In this document: piece after piece, positions 53,632 to 63,174 of the stretch
Position numbering within the stretch: position 1 is the stretch's first letter
How the letters are laid out: every line of letters begins with the position of its first letter
Assembly: GCF_014252955.1 (NCBI RefSeq)
Contig: NZ_JACMIA010000001.1
Coordinates: 620,001-684,000, forward strand
Origin: Stappia sp. 28M-7
Lineage (GTDB): Bacteria; Pseudomonadota; Alphaproteobacteria; Rhizobiales; Stappiaceae
Direction of reading: 5' to 3'
DNA length: 64,000 nucleotides
The notes under the pieces: generated by a model
Databases searched by the model: none
Told to the model about the DNA's origin: nothing
The model's input: only the letters and a program-made list of their open reading frames with translations
Translations under genes and position numbers: made by a program

Positions 53632-54375
53632 ATGACAATCTCGCTTCTCCTGCTCGTTGCCGTCGCCTTCGTGCTCGCCGGCTTTGCCAAGGGCGTCGTC
53701 GGCTTCGGCCTGCCGACCATCTCCATCGGGTTGCTGGCCATGGTGATGCCGCCCACCCAGGCGGCGGCGATCATGCTGCTGCCGTCCTTCGTCACCAACA
53801 TCTGGCAGATGCTGCAAGGCGGGGCGCTGGGCGAGCTGGCCAGGAAGCTCTGGCCGATGTTGGTTGGCCTGTGCATCGGCACCTGGTCGGGCATGGGCTG
53901 GATGGAAGGGGCGGCCGGGCGCTACGGCACCTCCGTGCTTGGCATTGTCGTCTGTCTCTATGCACTGGTGACGCTGGCCTCGCTGAAGCTGACCGTGCCG
54001 CGTCGGCACGAACGGATCACCAGCCTTGTGGTCGGGATCGCCACCGGCCTGCTCAACGCGACGACCGGCGTGTTCGTCATTCCCGCCGTGCCCTACATGC
54101 AGGCGCTCGGGTTGGAAAAGACCCGCCTGGTGCAGGCGCTGGGCCTGTTCTTCGTCGTCTCGACAGCAGCTCTTGCGGTCAATATCGCGGCGAGCGGCGT
54201 GGTTTCCTCCGCGATGATGCCGCTTGCACCGCTGGCGCTGGTGGCGGCCTGCATCGGCATGTATCTCGGGCAGGCCGCACGCCGGCGCATGCCGGTGGCG
54301 ACCTTTCGAAAGGCCTTCCTCGGTGGCCTGTTCGCACTTGGCATCTGGCTGATCGTCCAGCCGCTGCTTGTGTGA
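53632..54375 (+). CDS. TSUP-family sulfite/organosulfonate exporter (TauE/SafE-like)
   Basis: A 247-residue membrane protein of seven to eight hydrophobic segments. Typical TSUP motifs: FAKGVVGFGLPTISIGLLAM near the start and GLLNATTGVFVIPAVPYMQALG in the second half. Family members export sulfite, sulfoacetate or similar anions. ATG 53632 is used. The LysR gene is divergent, and the tautomerase-like gene follows with about 30 bases between stop and start. Confidence 0.9.
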   Translation: MTISLLLLVAVAFVLAGFAKGVVGFGLPTISIGLLAMVMPPTQAAAIMLLPSFVTNIWQMLQGGALGELARKLWPMLVGLCIGTWSGMGWMEGAAGRYGTSVLGIVVCLYALVTLASLKLTVPRRHERITSLVVGIATGLLNATTGVFVIPAVPYMQALGLEKTRLVQALGLFFVVSTAALAVNIAASGVVSSAMMPLAPLALVAACIGMYLGQAARRRMPVATFRKAFLGGLFALGIWLIVQPLLV

Positions 54376-54404
54376 CCGGCAGCCCTTTGCCAGGGGAGGA
54401 CGGG

Positions 54405-54740
54405 TTGGTCGACATTCTGATCGAGACCCGGCGCGGCTGGCTGGCAAGGGACCGCGCGGCCTTCCTCGACAGTGTGGGCGGCGCGGTCGCCGCCGCGCTT
54501 GCCCCGGCCGTGCAGGCACCATCCGTCCGTCTGTTGGAGTATGACGAGGACTGCTTCGTGCCGCCCGTGCCCGGCCGCTCCGTCTTCACCCGCATCGAGA
54601 TCGCGTTTGCCGCCGGCGGGCGGGAGGCGGAGGAGGCCGACCTGCGCCGCGCCGTGCTTGCTGCCGTGAACGGCTTCGGCCTGACGCCGCCGGACGTGCG
54701 GATCGTGCTGCTGCCGCTTCCGGCGCGCGGCGCGCCGTGA
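54405..54740 (+). CDS. Tautomerase-superfamily-like protein without N-terminal proline
   Basis: An 111-residue protein with two beta-alpha-beta repeats: VDILIETRRGWLARDRAAFL, FVPPVPGRSVFTRIEIAFAAGG and LRRAVLAAVNGFGLTPPDVRIVLLPLP match 4-oxalocrotonate tautomerase-like proteins of the YusQ/malonate semialdehyde type. TTG at 54405 is chosen because GGGGAGGA lies just before it. This start gives Val, not Pro, at position 2, so the catalytic Pro-1 appears absent. A GTG start at 54372, which overlaps the TSUP stop, would add 11 residues and not restore it. Confidence 0.7.
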   Translation: MVDILIETRRGWLARDRAAFLDSVGGAVAAALAPAVQAPSVRLLEYDEDCFVPPVPGRSVFTRIEIAFAAGGREAEEADLRRAVLAAVNGFGLTPPDVRIVLLPLPARGAP

Positions 54741-54742
54741 GT

Positions 54743-55651
54743 TCACCGCCCCTCGGCCAGGAACGTGCGCAGGCGCGGCGTCATGAAGTCGAGAAACGCA
54801 CGCAGGCGATGGGGCAGCCGGTCGCCGCCGAGAAACAGGGCATGGATGTCCTCCGTGTCGCCCTCTACCGCATCCGCCAACACCTCGACCACGGCGCCGG
54901 ATTTCAGGTCCTCGCGCACATGGAACTCGCCCATCCGCCCGAGTCCGACGCCGGCAAGAACCATGCGCCGCACGCTCTCGCCATTGTTGGCAAGCAGCGT
55001 GCCGGCGACGTTCCGCTCGATCATCCGCCCGCCTTCGCGCAGTGGCCAGACGGGCGCGGAGCGGCGAAAGTTGAAGCCGATGCAATTGTGCTGGGCAAGG
55101 TCCTCGATTGTCCTGGGCACGCCGTGCCGTGCCAGATAGGCGGGCGCGGCGATGATCTTGCGCGGCGCTGTGCCGAGCTTGCGGGCTGTCAGGCTGGAAT
55201 TCGCCAGGGTGCCGACGCGAAAAGCGACGTCCGTGCGGTCGAGATAGAGGTCGACGATTTCGTCGGAGAGCGAGAGATCGATCACCACATTGGGATATTC
55301 GGCCCAGAAGGCAGGCAGAAGCGGCTCCAGCGCGACGATGCCGAAGCCGACCGAGGCGCTGACCCGCACGGTGCCATGGGGGCTTGCCGAGCCTTGCGTC
55401 AGGTCGCGCTCGATCTCCTCCAGGTCCGCCAGCAGCGCCTGGCTGCGCTCGTAATAGGCCCGGCCCTCCGCCGTCAGCGACAGGTGCCGGGTCGAGCGCT
55501 CGAGCAGCCGCACGCCGAGCCGCGTCTCGATCCGGCCGATCAGCTTGGAAACGGTCGACGGGGTCATCTGCATCTGCCGGGCCGCGGCGGAGAAGCTGCC
55601 GCTCTCCACCACCCGCAGGAACACCTGCATTTCGCCGACGCGATTGTCCAT
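54743..55651 (-). CDS. LysR-family regulator
   Basis: A 302-residue LTTR, AaeR/DhlR-like in its opening MQVFLRVVESGSFSAAARQMQMTPSTVSKLIGRIETRLGVRLLERSTRHLSLT. The effector domain follows at about 90-295. It ends two bases from the tautomerase-like gene (convergent) and is divergent from the MFS gene, which is its probable target. Confidence 0.93.
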   Translation of the reverse strand: MDNRVGEMQVFLRVVESGSFSAAARQMQMTPSTVSKLIGRIETRLGVRLLERSTRHLSLTAEGRAYYERSQALLADLEEIERDLTQGSASPHGTVRVSASVGFGIVALEPLLPAFWAEYPNVVIDLSLSDEIVDLYLDRTDVAFRVGTLANSSLTARKLGTAPRKIIAAPAYLARHGVPRTIEDLAQHNCIGFNFRRSAPVWPLREGGRMIERNVAGTLLANNGESVRRMVLAGVGLGRMGEFHVREDLKSGAVVEVLADAVEGDTEDIHALFLGGDRLPHRLRAFLDFMTPRLRTFLAEGR

Positions 55652-55838
55652 GGCGGCCTCATCTGTGAAACAGGTTCATGGATCATGTGCCGTTCGGGCT
55701 AATTATCAAGCGCTTTTGCCGGTCGTATGACTTCACCCATGAAAACGAGGAACGGATCCGGTGGGCTGCGCTGCCGTGATCCCGGCCAAGCGCACGCCCT
55801 TGCGGCAGCGCCGGCCGCTTCCGCATGAGGACAGAACC

Positions 55839-57023
55839 ATGACCGCAATTCCCGACCAGCGCGGTTCGCGCTGGCCGCTGTTGGCGCTGGCGATCGGCGC
55901 CTTCGGCATCGGTACGACCGAATTTTCTCCCATGGGCCTGCTGCCGGTGATCGCCGACGGGGTGGATGTCTCGATCCCCACCGCCGGCCTGTTGGTGAGC
56001 GCCTATGCCATGGGCGTGATGGCCGGTGCGCCGGTGATGACGCTGCTCTTCGCCCGCTTCGGCAAGCGGACGGCGCTCATGTGCCTGATGGCGATCTTCA
56101 CGCTCGGCAACGTCATGTCGGCGCTCTCGCCCGACTACTGGACGCTGCTGGCCTCGCGCGTCGTCACCAGCCTCAACCACGGGGCGTTCTTCGGTCTCGG
56201 CGCGGTGGTGGCCGCGAGCGTCGTGCCGCGCGAGCGGCAGGCAAGTGCCGTCGCGACGATGTTCATGGGCCTGACGATCGCCAATGTCGGCGGTGTGCCG
56301 CTGGCGACCTGGGTCGGCCAGCAGATCGGCTGGCGCGAGGCGTTCGCGGGCACAGCGGTGCTCGGCCTCGTCACCATCGCCGCGCTCTGGCTGGCCCTGC
56401 CGAAGGGTGCGCCGGGTCTGCGCCCCGATGTGGGGCGCGAGCTGCGGGTGCTGGTGCAGCCGCAGGTGCTGATCGCACTGCTGACCACCGTGCTGAGCTC
56501 CAGCGCGATGTTCACGCTCTACACCTATGTCGCGCCGCTGCTGGACGTGCTGACCGGGGCCTCGGCCACCTTCCTGACCCTTGCTCTCGTGCTGGTCGGG
56601 CTCGGCTTCACCTTCGGCAACTGGCTGGGCGGACGCGTCGCCGACTGGTCGTTGGACGGGGCGACGGCGATCTTCCTTGCCGCGCTGGCCGCGATCATGC
56701 TGGCAATGCCGGTGCTGATGGGTAGCCAGAGCGTGGCAGCGGTCACCCTGCTGATCTGGGGCGCGGCGGCCTTCGCCATCGTGCCGCCGGTGCAGATGCG
56801 GGTGATGCAGGCGGCGGCCGATGCGCCGGGCCTTGCCTCGTCGATCAATATCGGTGCGTTCAATCTCGGCAATGCCATCGGCGCTGCCGTCGGTGGCGCG
56901 GTGATCAGCCTCGGTCTCGGCTATGCCGCCGTGCCGATTGCCGGCGGCCTGCTTGCCGCCTCGGCGTTGGGTCTGGTCTGGATCGGGCGCAGAAGACTGG
57001 CCGCGCTCGCCTGCCCCGTGTGA
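55839..57023 (+). CDS. MFS transporter, DHA1 family
   Basis: A 394-residue, twelve-segment transporter. GIGTTEFSPMGLLPVIADGVDVSIPTAGLLVSAYAMG at the N-terminus and LFARFGKRTALMCLMAIFTLGNVMSALSPDYW in the first intracellular loop are typical of AraJ/YdhP-like arabinose or drug efflux proteins. ATG 55839 follows GGACAGAACC. Likely regulated by the divergent LysR protein. Its substrate cannot be deduced. Confidence 0.92.
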   Translation: MTAIPDQRGSRWPLLALAIGAFGIGTTEFSPMGLLPVIADGVDVSIPTAGLLVSAYAMGVMAGAPVMTLLFARFGKRTALMCLMAIFTLGNVMSALSPDYWTLLASRVVTSLNHGAFFGLGAVVAASVVPRERQASAVATMFMGLTIANVGGVPLATWVGQQIGWREAFAGTAVLGLVTIAALWLALPKGAPGLRPDVGRELRVLVQPQVLIALLTTVLSSSAMFTLYTYVAPLLDVLTGASATFLTLALVLVGLGFTFGNWLGGRVADWSLDGATAIFLAALAAIMLAMPVLMGSQSVAAVTLLIWGAAAFAIVPPVQMRVMQAAADAPGLASSINIGAFNLGNAIGAAVGGAVISLGLGYAAVPIAGGLLAASALGLVWIGRRRLAALACPV

Positions 57024-57075
57024 CGCGGCGGGTGGCCGGGCCGGGTTTTCCGGTCCGGCTGCCGCGTGCGCGCGC

Positions 57076-57801
57076 TCAGCGCACCGAGGCGGTCTTGGCC
57101 TTGGCGTCCACGGTGCCCGGATCGGGGAACATCCAGTCCTGCTTGCGCGGGGCTGTCTCGGGCGTGTCGGCGCTGATCCGGCGATAGGTGGCGCGTGAGG
57201 ACAGAAGGTGGGCGCGCATTGCAGCCTCCGCCCATTCCGCATCGCCCGCCGACAAGGCCTCCACCAGATCGCCGTGCTGGCGGTTGCTGCGCATCAGCTC
57301 GGTTCGCGTCCAGCTGTTGAAGGTCGGGCTGACGACCGGCTTGCGGGCCACCAGATTGACCAGCTCGGCGAAAAAGGCATTGCCCCCTTGCGCCCAGATC
57401 ACCCGGTGGAACCGGGCGTTGAGGTCGCGATAGAGGCGCCGGTCGGGCTCGCTCTCGTGGATCGCCTCGTCCATGCCTTCGTGGAGCTCGCGCAGCTCCT
57501 TCAGGAAGGCCTCGTCGGTGTGGCGCGCCGCCATGCCCACGGCAATCGGCTCCAGCGAGGCGCGGGCGGTGAAGATATGGATGACCTCGTTGGGGTCGAC
57601 ATCGACCACCACCGCCCGGCGATAGGCCTCGCGCCGGATCACGCCCTCGGCCTGCAGGCGGCGCAACGCCTCGCGGATGGGCGTGCGACTGACGCCGAGG
57701 CGGGCGGCAAGCTCGCTTTCGGGAAGGACATCGCCGCCGAGATAGGCCCCGGAGGCGATCAGCGCCCTGATCCTGTCGTAGATATCGCCCGCCATGGCCA
57801 T
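57076..57801 (-). CDS. GntR-family (FadR/FCD) regulator
   Basis: A 241-residue regulator. The N-terminal winged HTH includes LPESELAARLGVSRTPIREALRRLQAEGVI, and an FCD domain follows (ARASLEPIAVGMAAR, then HRVIWAQGGNAFF with metal-site His). It ends the hydrolase/ABC transporter gene row (17 bases after the hydrolase) and presumably controls it in response to a transported compound. Confidence 0.93.
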   Translation of the reverse strand: MAMAGDIYDRIRALIASGAYLGGDVLPESELAARLGVSRTPIREALRRLQAEGVIRREAYRRAVVVDVDPNEVIHIFTARASLEPIAVGMAARHTDEAFLKELRELHEGMDEAIHESEPDRRLYRDLNARFHRVIWAQGGNAFFAELVNLVARKPVVSPTFNSWTRTELMRSNRQHGDLVEALSAGDAEWAEAAMRAHLLSSRATYRRISADTPETAPRKQDWMFPDPGTVDAKAKTASVR

Positions 57802-57817
57802 TCCGATCCGGTTGTAG

Positions 57818-58984
57818 CTAGTCGTAACCTCGCGTCCTCAGCCATTCCGACACGATGCCGGTTGCCGTGGCAAGCCTTTCGGGCTGATTGACGAAGTAAT
57901 GATTGGCGCCCTCCACGAGCTTCATCTCGCGGTCGGCGGAGCCGACGGCGGCAAAGACCGCGGCCGTGTGGGGCTGCGGCACGGCATCGTCCGCGCCGCA
58001 TTCGATGGCAAGGAACGGCACGCTGATATCGCGGGCGGTGATCAGCGAGTTGGCGCGCGAATGGGCCGGCGACCACTGCGACAGCCAGCTGCGCAGGGTC
58101 GAGAACCGGCCAAGGCCCGCCGGGCCGCTGTTCACCGTTTCCGGGTGGCCGAGATAGCTCCAGCCCGGCTTGCGGCCGTTCGGCTCAAGCGTCGGATCCA
58201 GGAAGCGCGGGTCGGCCATGGTGCGATAGGTGACGAAGGCGCGCTCCATCTCCTTGCCGCCGCGCCGGCGCAGGTCATCGAGCCGCTCCAGAACGCCGTT
58301 GGTGATGCGCTCCATGCGCGCGGCCTGCGCGGCCCGGTAGCGGGCGACGAACTCCGGCGAATAAGGCTCGGTGCGGGCCTCGTAGCCCGGCCGGTAGAGG
58401 TCGAGTTCCGGGTCGCGGTCGTCGGGATCGGTCTCGTTGCGCATCGACGGGTCGAGCCATTCCTGCAGCAGCACCGCGCGCGAGGCGTGGGCGGCAAGGC
58501 TGAGCACCGCATCGGCCGGGATCAGCCCGGCGCCGGCCACGTCGACGGGATCGCCGGCCGGCGTGTGCGTGATGGTCGGCCGCTCGGCCTGCGACTGGTA
58601 GAGCATGGTCAGCGATCCGCCGCCGCTCCATCCGCACAGGACGATGCGCTCATAGCCCCAGTCTTCCCTGGCCGCACGGATATAGGCGCCGAGATCGAGC
58701 AGCACGTTCTCCATGATCAGCGCGGTGTCGTTGCGCTGGTAGCGGCTGCCGGCGCACAGGACATGGAAGCCGAGCTCGGCCATGGCCCGCGGCAGCGGCA
58801 GCAACTGCAGGGTGGAGGAGGGGTGCATGAAGACGAGCAGCGTGCGCGAGGGACGATCCACCGGGCGGATCAGCACCCCTTCCAGATGGGTCATGCCCTG
58901 CGAGCCGTTGAAGCCGTAGGTCTCGGTGAAGGCCTGCTTCGCCGTGAAGGCGATGTGTTTCCAGTCGAAGGCGAGGTTGCTCAT
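57818..58984 (-). CDS. Alpha/beta hydrolase
   Basis: A 388-residue cytoplasmic hydrolase. The nucleophile elbow is LCGWSGGGSL (Ser about 126). The acid follows in FLAIECGADDAVP, and the histidine in VEGANHYFVNQPERL. An ~100-residue cap (about 180-280) sits between. It lies between the GntR gene and the transporter ATPases, so it may hydrolyse an imported amide, ester or peptide. Relatives next to oligopeptide transporters are common in Hyphomicrobiales. Substrate unknown. Confidence 0.88.
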   Translation of the reverse strand: MSNLAFDWKHIAFTAKQAFTETYGFNGSQGMTHLEGVLIRPVDRPSRTLLVFMHPSSTLQLLPLPRAMAELGFHVLCAGSRYQRNDTALIMENVLLDLGAYIRAAREDWGYERIVLCGWSGGGSLTMLYQSQAERPTITHTPAGDPVDVAGAGLIPADAVLSLAAHASRAVLLQEWLDPSMRNETDPDDRDPELDLYRPGYEARTEPYSPEFVARYRAAQAARMERITNGVLERLDDLRRRGGKEMERAFVTYRTMADPRFLDPTLEPNGRKPGWSYLGHPETVNSGPAGLGRFSTLRSWLSQWSPAHSRANSLITARDISVPFLAIECGADDAVPQPHTAAVFAAVGSADREMKLVEGANHYFVNQPERLATATGIVSEWLRTRGYD

Positions 58985-59002
58985 CGCTTCTTGTCCTGTC
59001 GC

Positions 59003-60097
59003 TCAGCCGGCGGTCTGCGCCAGCAGTCCGGCATCTTCCGTTTCGGTGATGCGGCCCGCTTGCGGGCGTTCCAGCTCCGGGCGGGCCTTGGCAGCGCTGT
59101 CGTCGTGGATGTGGCAGCGCACCCGCTGACCGCCCGGCTGGTCGGTGAGGTCCGGCTCCACCGCCCGGCACAGCTCGGTCGCATAGGGGCAGCGGGACGA
59201 GAAGCGGCAGCCCGGCGGCACGTTCATCGGCGAGGGAACATCGCCGCGCAGCTCCACCCGCTCGGGCGCTTCGGCCGGGTCCATGCGCGGGATCGCCGCC
59301 ATCAGACGCTGGGTATAGGGATGCAGCGGCTGGGCCAGAATGTCCTCGGCCCGGCCTTCCTCGACGATGCGGCCGAGATACATCACCGCCACATGCTTGC
59401 AGATGTAGCCGACGGTCGCGATGTCGTGGGAAATGTAAAGAACGGCAAGGCCGAGCTCTCGCGACAGCTCGTCGAGCAGTTCCAGCACGCTCGCCTGGAT
59501 CGACACGTCCAGCATCGACACCGGCTCGTCGGCGACGATGAAGCGCGGCTCGAGCACCAGCGCCCGGGCAATGGCGATGCGCTGGCGCTGGCCGCCGGAC
59601 AGATCGCTGGGGAACCGGTGGATGTTTTCCGCTGCCGGAATCCGCACCAGATCGAGCGCCCGCTCGACCTTGGCACGGCGTTCGGCTGCCGAGCCGATGC
59701 CGTGGATGACGAGCGGCTCTTCGATGATCTGGCCGATGGTCAGGCGCGGATTGAGCGAGCTGTAGGGGTCCTGGAAGATGATCTGCGCCTGCCGGCGGTA
59801 GTCCTTCAGCTTGCGCCCCTCAACATGGGTGATGTCGTCCTCGCGGAAGGTGATGCTGCCGGAGGTGGGCTGGTACATGCGCACCAGCGACATGCCGAGC
59901 GTGGACTTGCCGCAACCCGATTCCCCGACCAGGCCGACGATCTCCTTCTCGCGAATAGCGATGTCGACGCCATCGAGCGCGCGGGCGACCGGCGGCGTGA
60001 CGCCGGCCAGCGCGGTGAAGATGCCGGTGCGGCCCTGGAAATGGGTCTTGAGGTTGCGAGCCTCGATCACCGGGCGAGTGGCGGTGGTGTCGGTCAT
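59003..60097 (-). CDS. Dipeptide/oligopeptide ABC transporter ATPase (DppF/OppF-type)
   Basis: A 364-residue ATPase. Walker A is GESGCGKST, the ABC signature is LSGGQRQRIAIARAL, and Walker B is RFIVADEPVSMLDVS. The C-terminal oligopeptide-binding extension carries CRFSSRCPYATELC, a Cys cluster of the OppD/F type. The ATG overlaps the previous gene's stop as ATGA. It supplies energy to the DppBC channel. Confidence 0.94.
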   Translation of the reverse strand: MTDTTATRPVIEARNLKTHFQGRTGIFTALAGVTPPVARALDGVDIAIREKEIVGLVGESGCGKSTLGMSLVRMYQPTSGSITFREDDITHVEGRKLKDYRRQAQIIFQDPYSSLNPRLTIGQIIEEPLVIHGIGSAAERRAKVERALDLVRIPAAENIHRFPSDLSGGQRQRIAIARALVLEPRFIVADEPVSMLDVSIQASVLELLDELSRELGLAVLYISHDIATVGYICKHVAVMYLGRIVEEGRAEDILAQPLHPYTQRLMAAIPRMDPAEAPERVELRGDVPSPMNVPPGCRFSSRCPYATELCRAVEPDLTDQPGGQRVRCHIHDDSAAKARPELERPQAGRITETEDAGLLAQTAG

Positions 60098-61197
60098 GCG
60101 CCTACCCTCATGTTGCGCCAGGTTTCGGGGCGGGCAGCGGCCGCGCGGAACTCGTCGGCCCGGTCGGTGTAGTGACAGGCGGCCGACTGGGCACCGACGG
60201 TGTGGAGCTGCGGCGCCGTGGTGCGGCACAGGTCCGTCGCGAACGGGCAGCGGCTGGCGAAGCGGCAGCCCGAGGGCGGCAGCAGCAGGTTCGGCACCGT
60301 GCCGGGGATCGAGATCAGCGGCTGGCGCGGCTGGCCGCGCACCGGCAGACGCGGGAAGGCGTTCTGCAGGCCCATTGTGTAGGGGTGCAAGGGGCGCTCC
60401 AGCACGTCGGCCGTCGGCCCGCTCTCCGCGACCTTGCCCGCATACATCACCACGACCGTCTCGCAGGTCTCCGCCACCACGGCGATGTCGTGGGTGACGA
60501 GGATCATCGAGCGGCGCATGTGCTCGTGGATGCCGCGGATGCGCGACATGATCTGCGACTGCATGATCGGGTCGAGCGCGGTGGTCGGCTCGTCGGCCAG
60601 CAGCATGCCGGCGTTGAGCGCCAGCGCCATGGCGATGACCGCGCGCTGGCGCATGCCGCCGGAGAACTGGTGCGGGAATTCGTAGAGACGCGCGGCCGGC
60701 AGGCCGACGAGGGCGAACATCTCTTCCGCCCGCGCCCAGGCGACCGCCTTGCCGACCTTCTCATGCGCGAGGATCGCCTCGCAGATCTGGTCGCCGATGC
60801 AGTAGACGGGGTCGAGCGAGTTCATCGCGCTCTGGGTGATGAGCGAGATGCGGTTCCAGCGGATCGGCTCGAGCTCCGCGTCCGACAGGCCGAGGATGTT
60901 CTCGCCGTCGAGCAGCGCCTCGCCGGAAATGCCGGTGAACTCCGGCAGGAGGCCCATCAGGGCCTTGACCACCGTGCTCTTGCCGCAGCCGCTCTCGCCG
61001 ACAAGGCCGAGATTGGTGCCGGCACGCACCTCGAAGCTGACATCCTCCACCGCGTGGAAGCGTCCGCGCAGGGTCGAGTAGCCGATGGACAGGCCGTTCA
61101 CCTTCAGGTGGGCGGCCGGCTTTGCCGAAAGCCGTTCGTCGAGCCGGGCAAGATCCCTCGCGAGCGCGGGGGAGCGGGTGTTGGCGGATCCGGCCAT
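60094..61197 (-). CDS. Dipeptide/oligopeptide ABC transporter ATPase (DppD/OppD-type)
   Basis: A 367-residue ATPase. Walker A is GESGCGKST, the signature is FSGGMRQRAVIAMALALN, Walker B is LLADEPTTALD, and the C-terminal cluster is CRFASRCPFATDLC. Together with the DppF-type gene it forms the ATPase pair. It overlaps the permease stop by one base (TGATG). Confidence 0.94.
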   Translation of the reverse strand: MAGSANTRSPALARDLARLDERLSAKPAAHLKVNGLSIGYSTLRGRFHAVEDVSFEVRAGTNLGLVGESGCGKSTVVKALMGLLPEFTGISGEALLDGENILGLSDAELEPIRWNRISLITQSAMNSLDPVYCIGDQICEAILAHEKVGKAVAWARAEEMFALVGLPAARLYEFPHQFSGGMRQRAVIAMALALNAGMLLADEPTTALDPIMQSQIMSRIRGIHEHMRRSMILVTHDIAVVAETCETVVVMYAGKVAESGPTADVLERPLHPYTMGLQNAFPRLPVRGQPRQPLISIPGTVPNLLLPPSGCRFASRCPFATDLCRTTAPQLHTVGAQSAACHYTDRADEFRAAAARPETWRNMRVGA

Positions 61198-62102
61198 CAG
61201 CGCCTCCTCAGCCGCGGGTTGGTCTGTTCCTCATAGGCGCGGCCGATGAGGTAGAGCGAGGAGACGAGCAGGACCAGCGCCAGCGAGGGCGGGACCACCC
61301 ACCACCAGGCGGTGCGCAGGTTGCCGCTGCTGAAGGCGGTGTTCAGCATCTGGCCCCAGCTCACCACGGTCGGGTCGCCGAGGCCGAGGAAGGAGAGGCT
61401 GGCCTCCGTCAGGATCGCGAAGGCGACCGACATGGTCACCCACAGGAAGACGATGCGCACGATGTTGGGCAGGATGTGCCGCATGATGATGTGGAAGTGC
61501 GAGGCGCCGGCGGCGCGCGCCCACTTCACATAGATGCGCTCGCGTTCCGTCAGGACGGCGGAGCGGATGATGCGTGCGCCGTTGCGCCAGAACAGGATGG
61601 TGATGACGAGAATGATGTTCTCGATGCTCGGCCCCAGCAGAGCCACCGCGACGATGGCGAAGGGCAGGGTCGGGATCGACAGCGCGATGTCGGTAAGGCG
61701 CATCAGGAAGTCGTCGACATAGCCGCCGAAGTAGCCCGACAGCACGCCGAACACCGTGGAGATGAACCCGACGGCGACGGCCGCGACCAGGCCGACGATC
61801 AGCGCCACACGGAAGCCGTGCAGGAACTGGCTGAGCACGTCGTTGCCGAAGGCGGTGGTGCCGAGCAGATGGGTGGCATTGGGCGGCGACAGGCGGTTGA
61901 GCCGTCCGGTTTCGGTCATCATCGCCTTGAACGGCTCGAACGGCGCGAGCCATGGGCCGATGATGGCCAGCAGGATGAAGATCGCGAGGATCGCCACGCC
62001 CACGACCGCGAAATTGTCCTCCATCAGCAGGCGGAACGACTCTCGCGCCGAGCTGAAGAGGCTGCGCCCTCGAATGGCGCCCTGATCGGGAACTTGCGTC
62101 AT
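61197..62102 (-). CDS. Dipeptide/oligopeptide ABC transporter permease (DppC-type)
   Basis: A 301-residue permease of five to six membrane segments. The N-terminal OppC_N region (NFAVVGVAILAIFILLAIIGPWLAP) and the EAA loop (EWARAAGASHFHIIMRHILPN-type, here KWARAAGAS) are typical. ATG 62102 overlaps the DppB stop as ATGA. Confidence 0.94.
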   Translation of the reverse strand: MTQVPDQGAIRGRSLFSSARESFRLLMEDNFAVVGVAILAIFILLAIIGPWLAPFEPFKAMMTETGRLNRLSPPNATHLLGTTAFGNDVLSQFLHGFRVALIVGLVAAVAVGFISTVFGVLSGYFGGYVDDFLMRLTDIALSIPTLPFAIVAVALLGPSIENIILVITILFWRNGARIIRSAVLTERERIYVKWARAAGASHFHIIMRHILPNIVRIVFLWVTMSVAFAILTEASLSFLGLGDPTVVSWGQMLNTAFSSGNLRTAWWWVVPPSLALVLLVSSLYLIGRAYEEQTNPRLRRR

Positions 62103-63064
62103 TTGTAGACAACCCTGGGATCGAGCTTGCCGTAGACGAGGTCGGCGGCGAGGTTGGCCAGCACGATCATCACGGCGAGAAGGAAGAAGGCCGCCTGGGC
62201 GAGCGGATAGTCCTGGCGGGTCACGGCGAGCACGAGCTCGCGTCCCACGCCCGGCCAGGAGAAGACGATCTCGATGACCACGATGCCGGCGATGGTCTCG
62301 GCCAGTGCCGGAAACAGCCAGGTGATCAGCGGCAGCATCGAGTTGCGCGCGGCATGCCAGGCGACACGCCGCTGCGGCACGCCCTTGGCGCGGACCAGCT
62401 CGATATAGTCCTCCGTCCGGTTCTCCACGACGCCCGAGCGCATCAACAGCAGGTTCTCGGGCATGAAGTAGATGATGACCGCGATCAGCGGCAGCGCCAG
62501 GTGATGCAGGAAGTCTAGGGTGAAGTAGCGGGCAAAGCCCGTCGTCTCGCCCGGATCGCCCATGCCGAAGCCGGGAAACCAGCCGAGCGTCGAGGAAAAC
62601 ACGGTGAGCAGCGCGATGCCGATGACGAAGTTCGGCACGCCGCGGATGACGGTGGCAAGAAAGATGCCCGAGCGCTCCAGCTTGCCGCCGCGCCGGGCCC
62701 AGCCGACGGCCGTGCCGATGGCCGCGCCGAGGGCGGCGCCCAGCAGCAGACCGGGAACGGCGATCCACAGCGTGTTGACGATCAGCGGCCACAGAACTTC
62801 CCACACCGGCTTGCGGTAGAAGAAGGAGGAGCCGAAATCGCCCTGGAGAAGGTTGCCCAGATAGGCGAGGTACTGGTCCCACATGGTGCCGGTCAGGCCC
62901 CACTGTTCCAGCAGCGCCTGGCGCGCTTCGTCGGTGAGGCCGCGCTCCAGCAGGATCGCGGTCGGGTCGGCGGGCATCACGCGGAACATGAAGAACATGA
63001 TCGTCGTGACGGCCCATACGACGAGCACGCTCTGGGCGAGACGTCGAAGGATATAGGCGCGCAT
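62099..63064 (-). CDS. Dipeptide/oligopeptide ABC transporter permease (DppB-type)
   Basis: A 321-residue permease. MRAYILRRLAQSVLVVWAVTTIMFFMFRVMPADP is the standard DppB N-terminus, and an EAA-type loop (YIELVRAKGVPQRRVAWHAARN) is present. It follows the substrate-binding protein with a GC hairpin between. Confidence 0.94.
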   Translation of the reverse strand: MRAYILRRLAQSVLVVWAVTTIMFFMFRVMPADPTAILLERGLTDEARQALLEQWGLTGTMWDQYLAYLGNLLQGDFGSSFFYRKPVWEVLWPLIVNTLWIAVPGLLLGAALGAAIGTAVGWARRGGKLERSGIFLATVIRGVPNFVIGIALLTVFSSTLGWFPGFGMGDPGETTGFARYFTLDFLHHLALPLIAVIIYFMPENLLLMRSGVVENRTEDYIELVRAKGVPQRRVAWHAARNSMLPLITWLFPALAETIAGIVVIEIVFSWPGVGRELVLAVTRQDYPLAQAAFFLLAVMIVLANLAADLVYGKLDPRVVYK

Positions 63065-63142
63065 GGCTTACTCGGGCTGGCTTGTGCGGGACCGTGCCCC
63101 GCTGCGACAGGGCGCGGCGGGGTGGTCAAGTCAGTCGGGGAG

Positions 63143-63163
63143 CCGGGGCGCGGAACGCCCCGG
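63143..63163 (-). terminator. Intercistronic GC hairpin between binding protein and permease
   Basis: CCGGGGCG (63143-63150) and CGCCCCGG (63156-63163) form a perfect 8-bp stem with a 5-base loop, without a U-run. Such hairpins often protect the 3' end of the abundant binding-protein mRNA and reduce permease expression. Confidence 0.5.
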
Positions 63164-63174
63164 TCCGGGATGGC

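Noticed and set aside
57036-57058. Hairpin between the MFS and GntR genes as a terminator
   Set aside because: The stem has a central mismatch and lacks a T-run on either strand, so support is too weak.
57899-60172. 757-codon plus-strand open frame opposite the hydrolase and DppF genes
   Set aside because: Antisense shadow without family signature.
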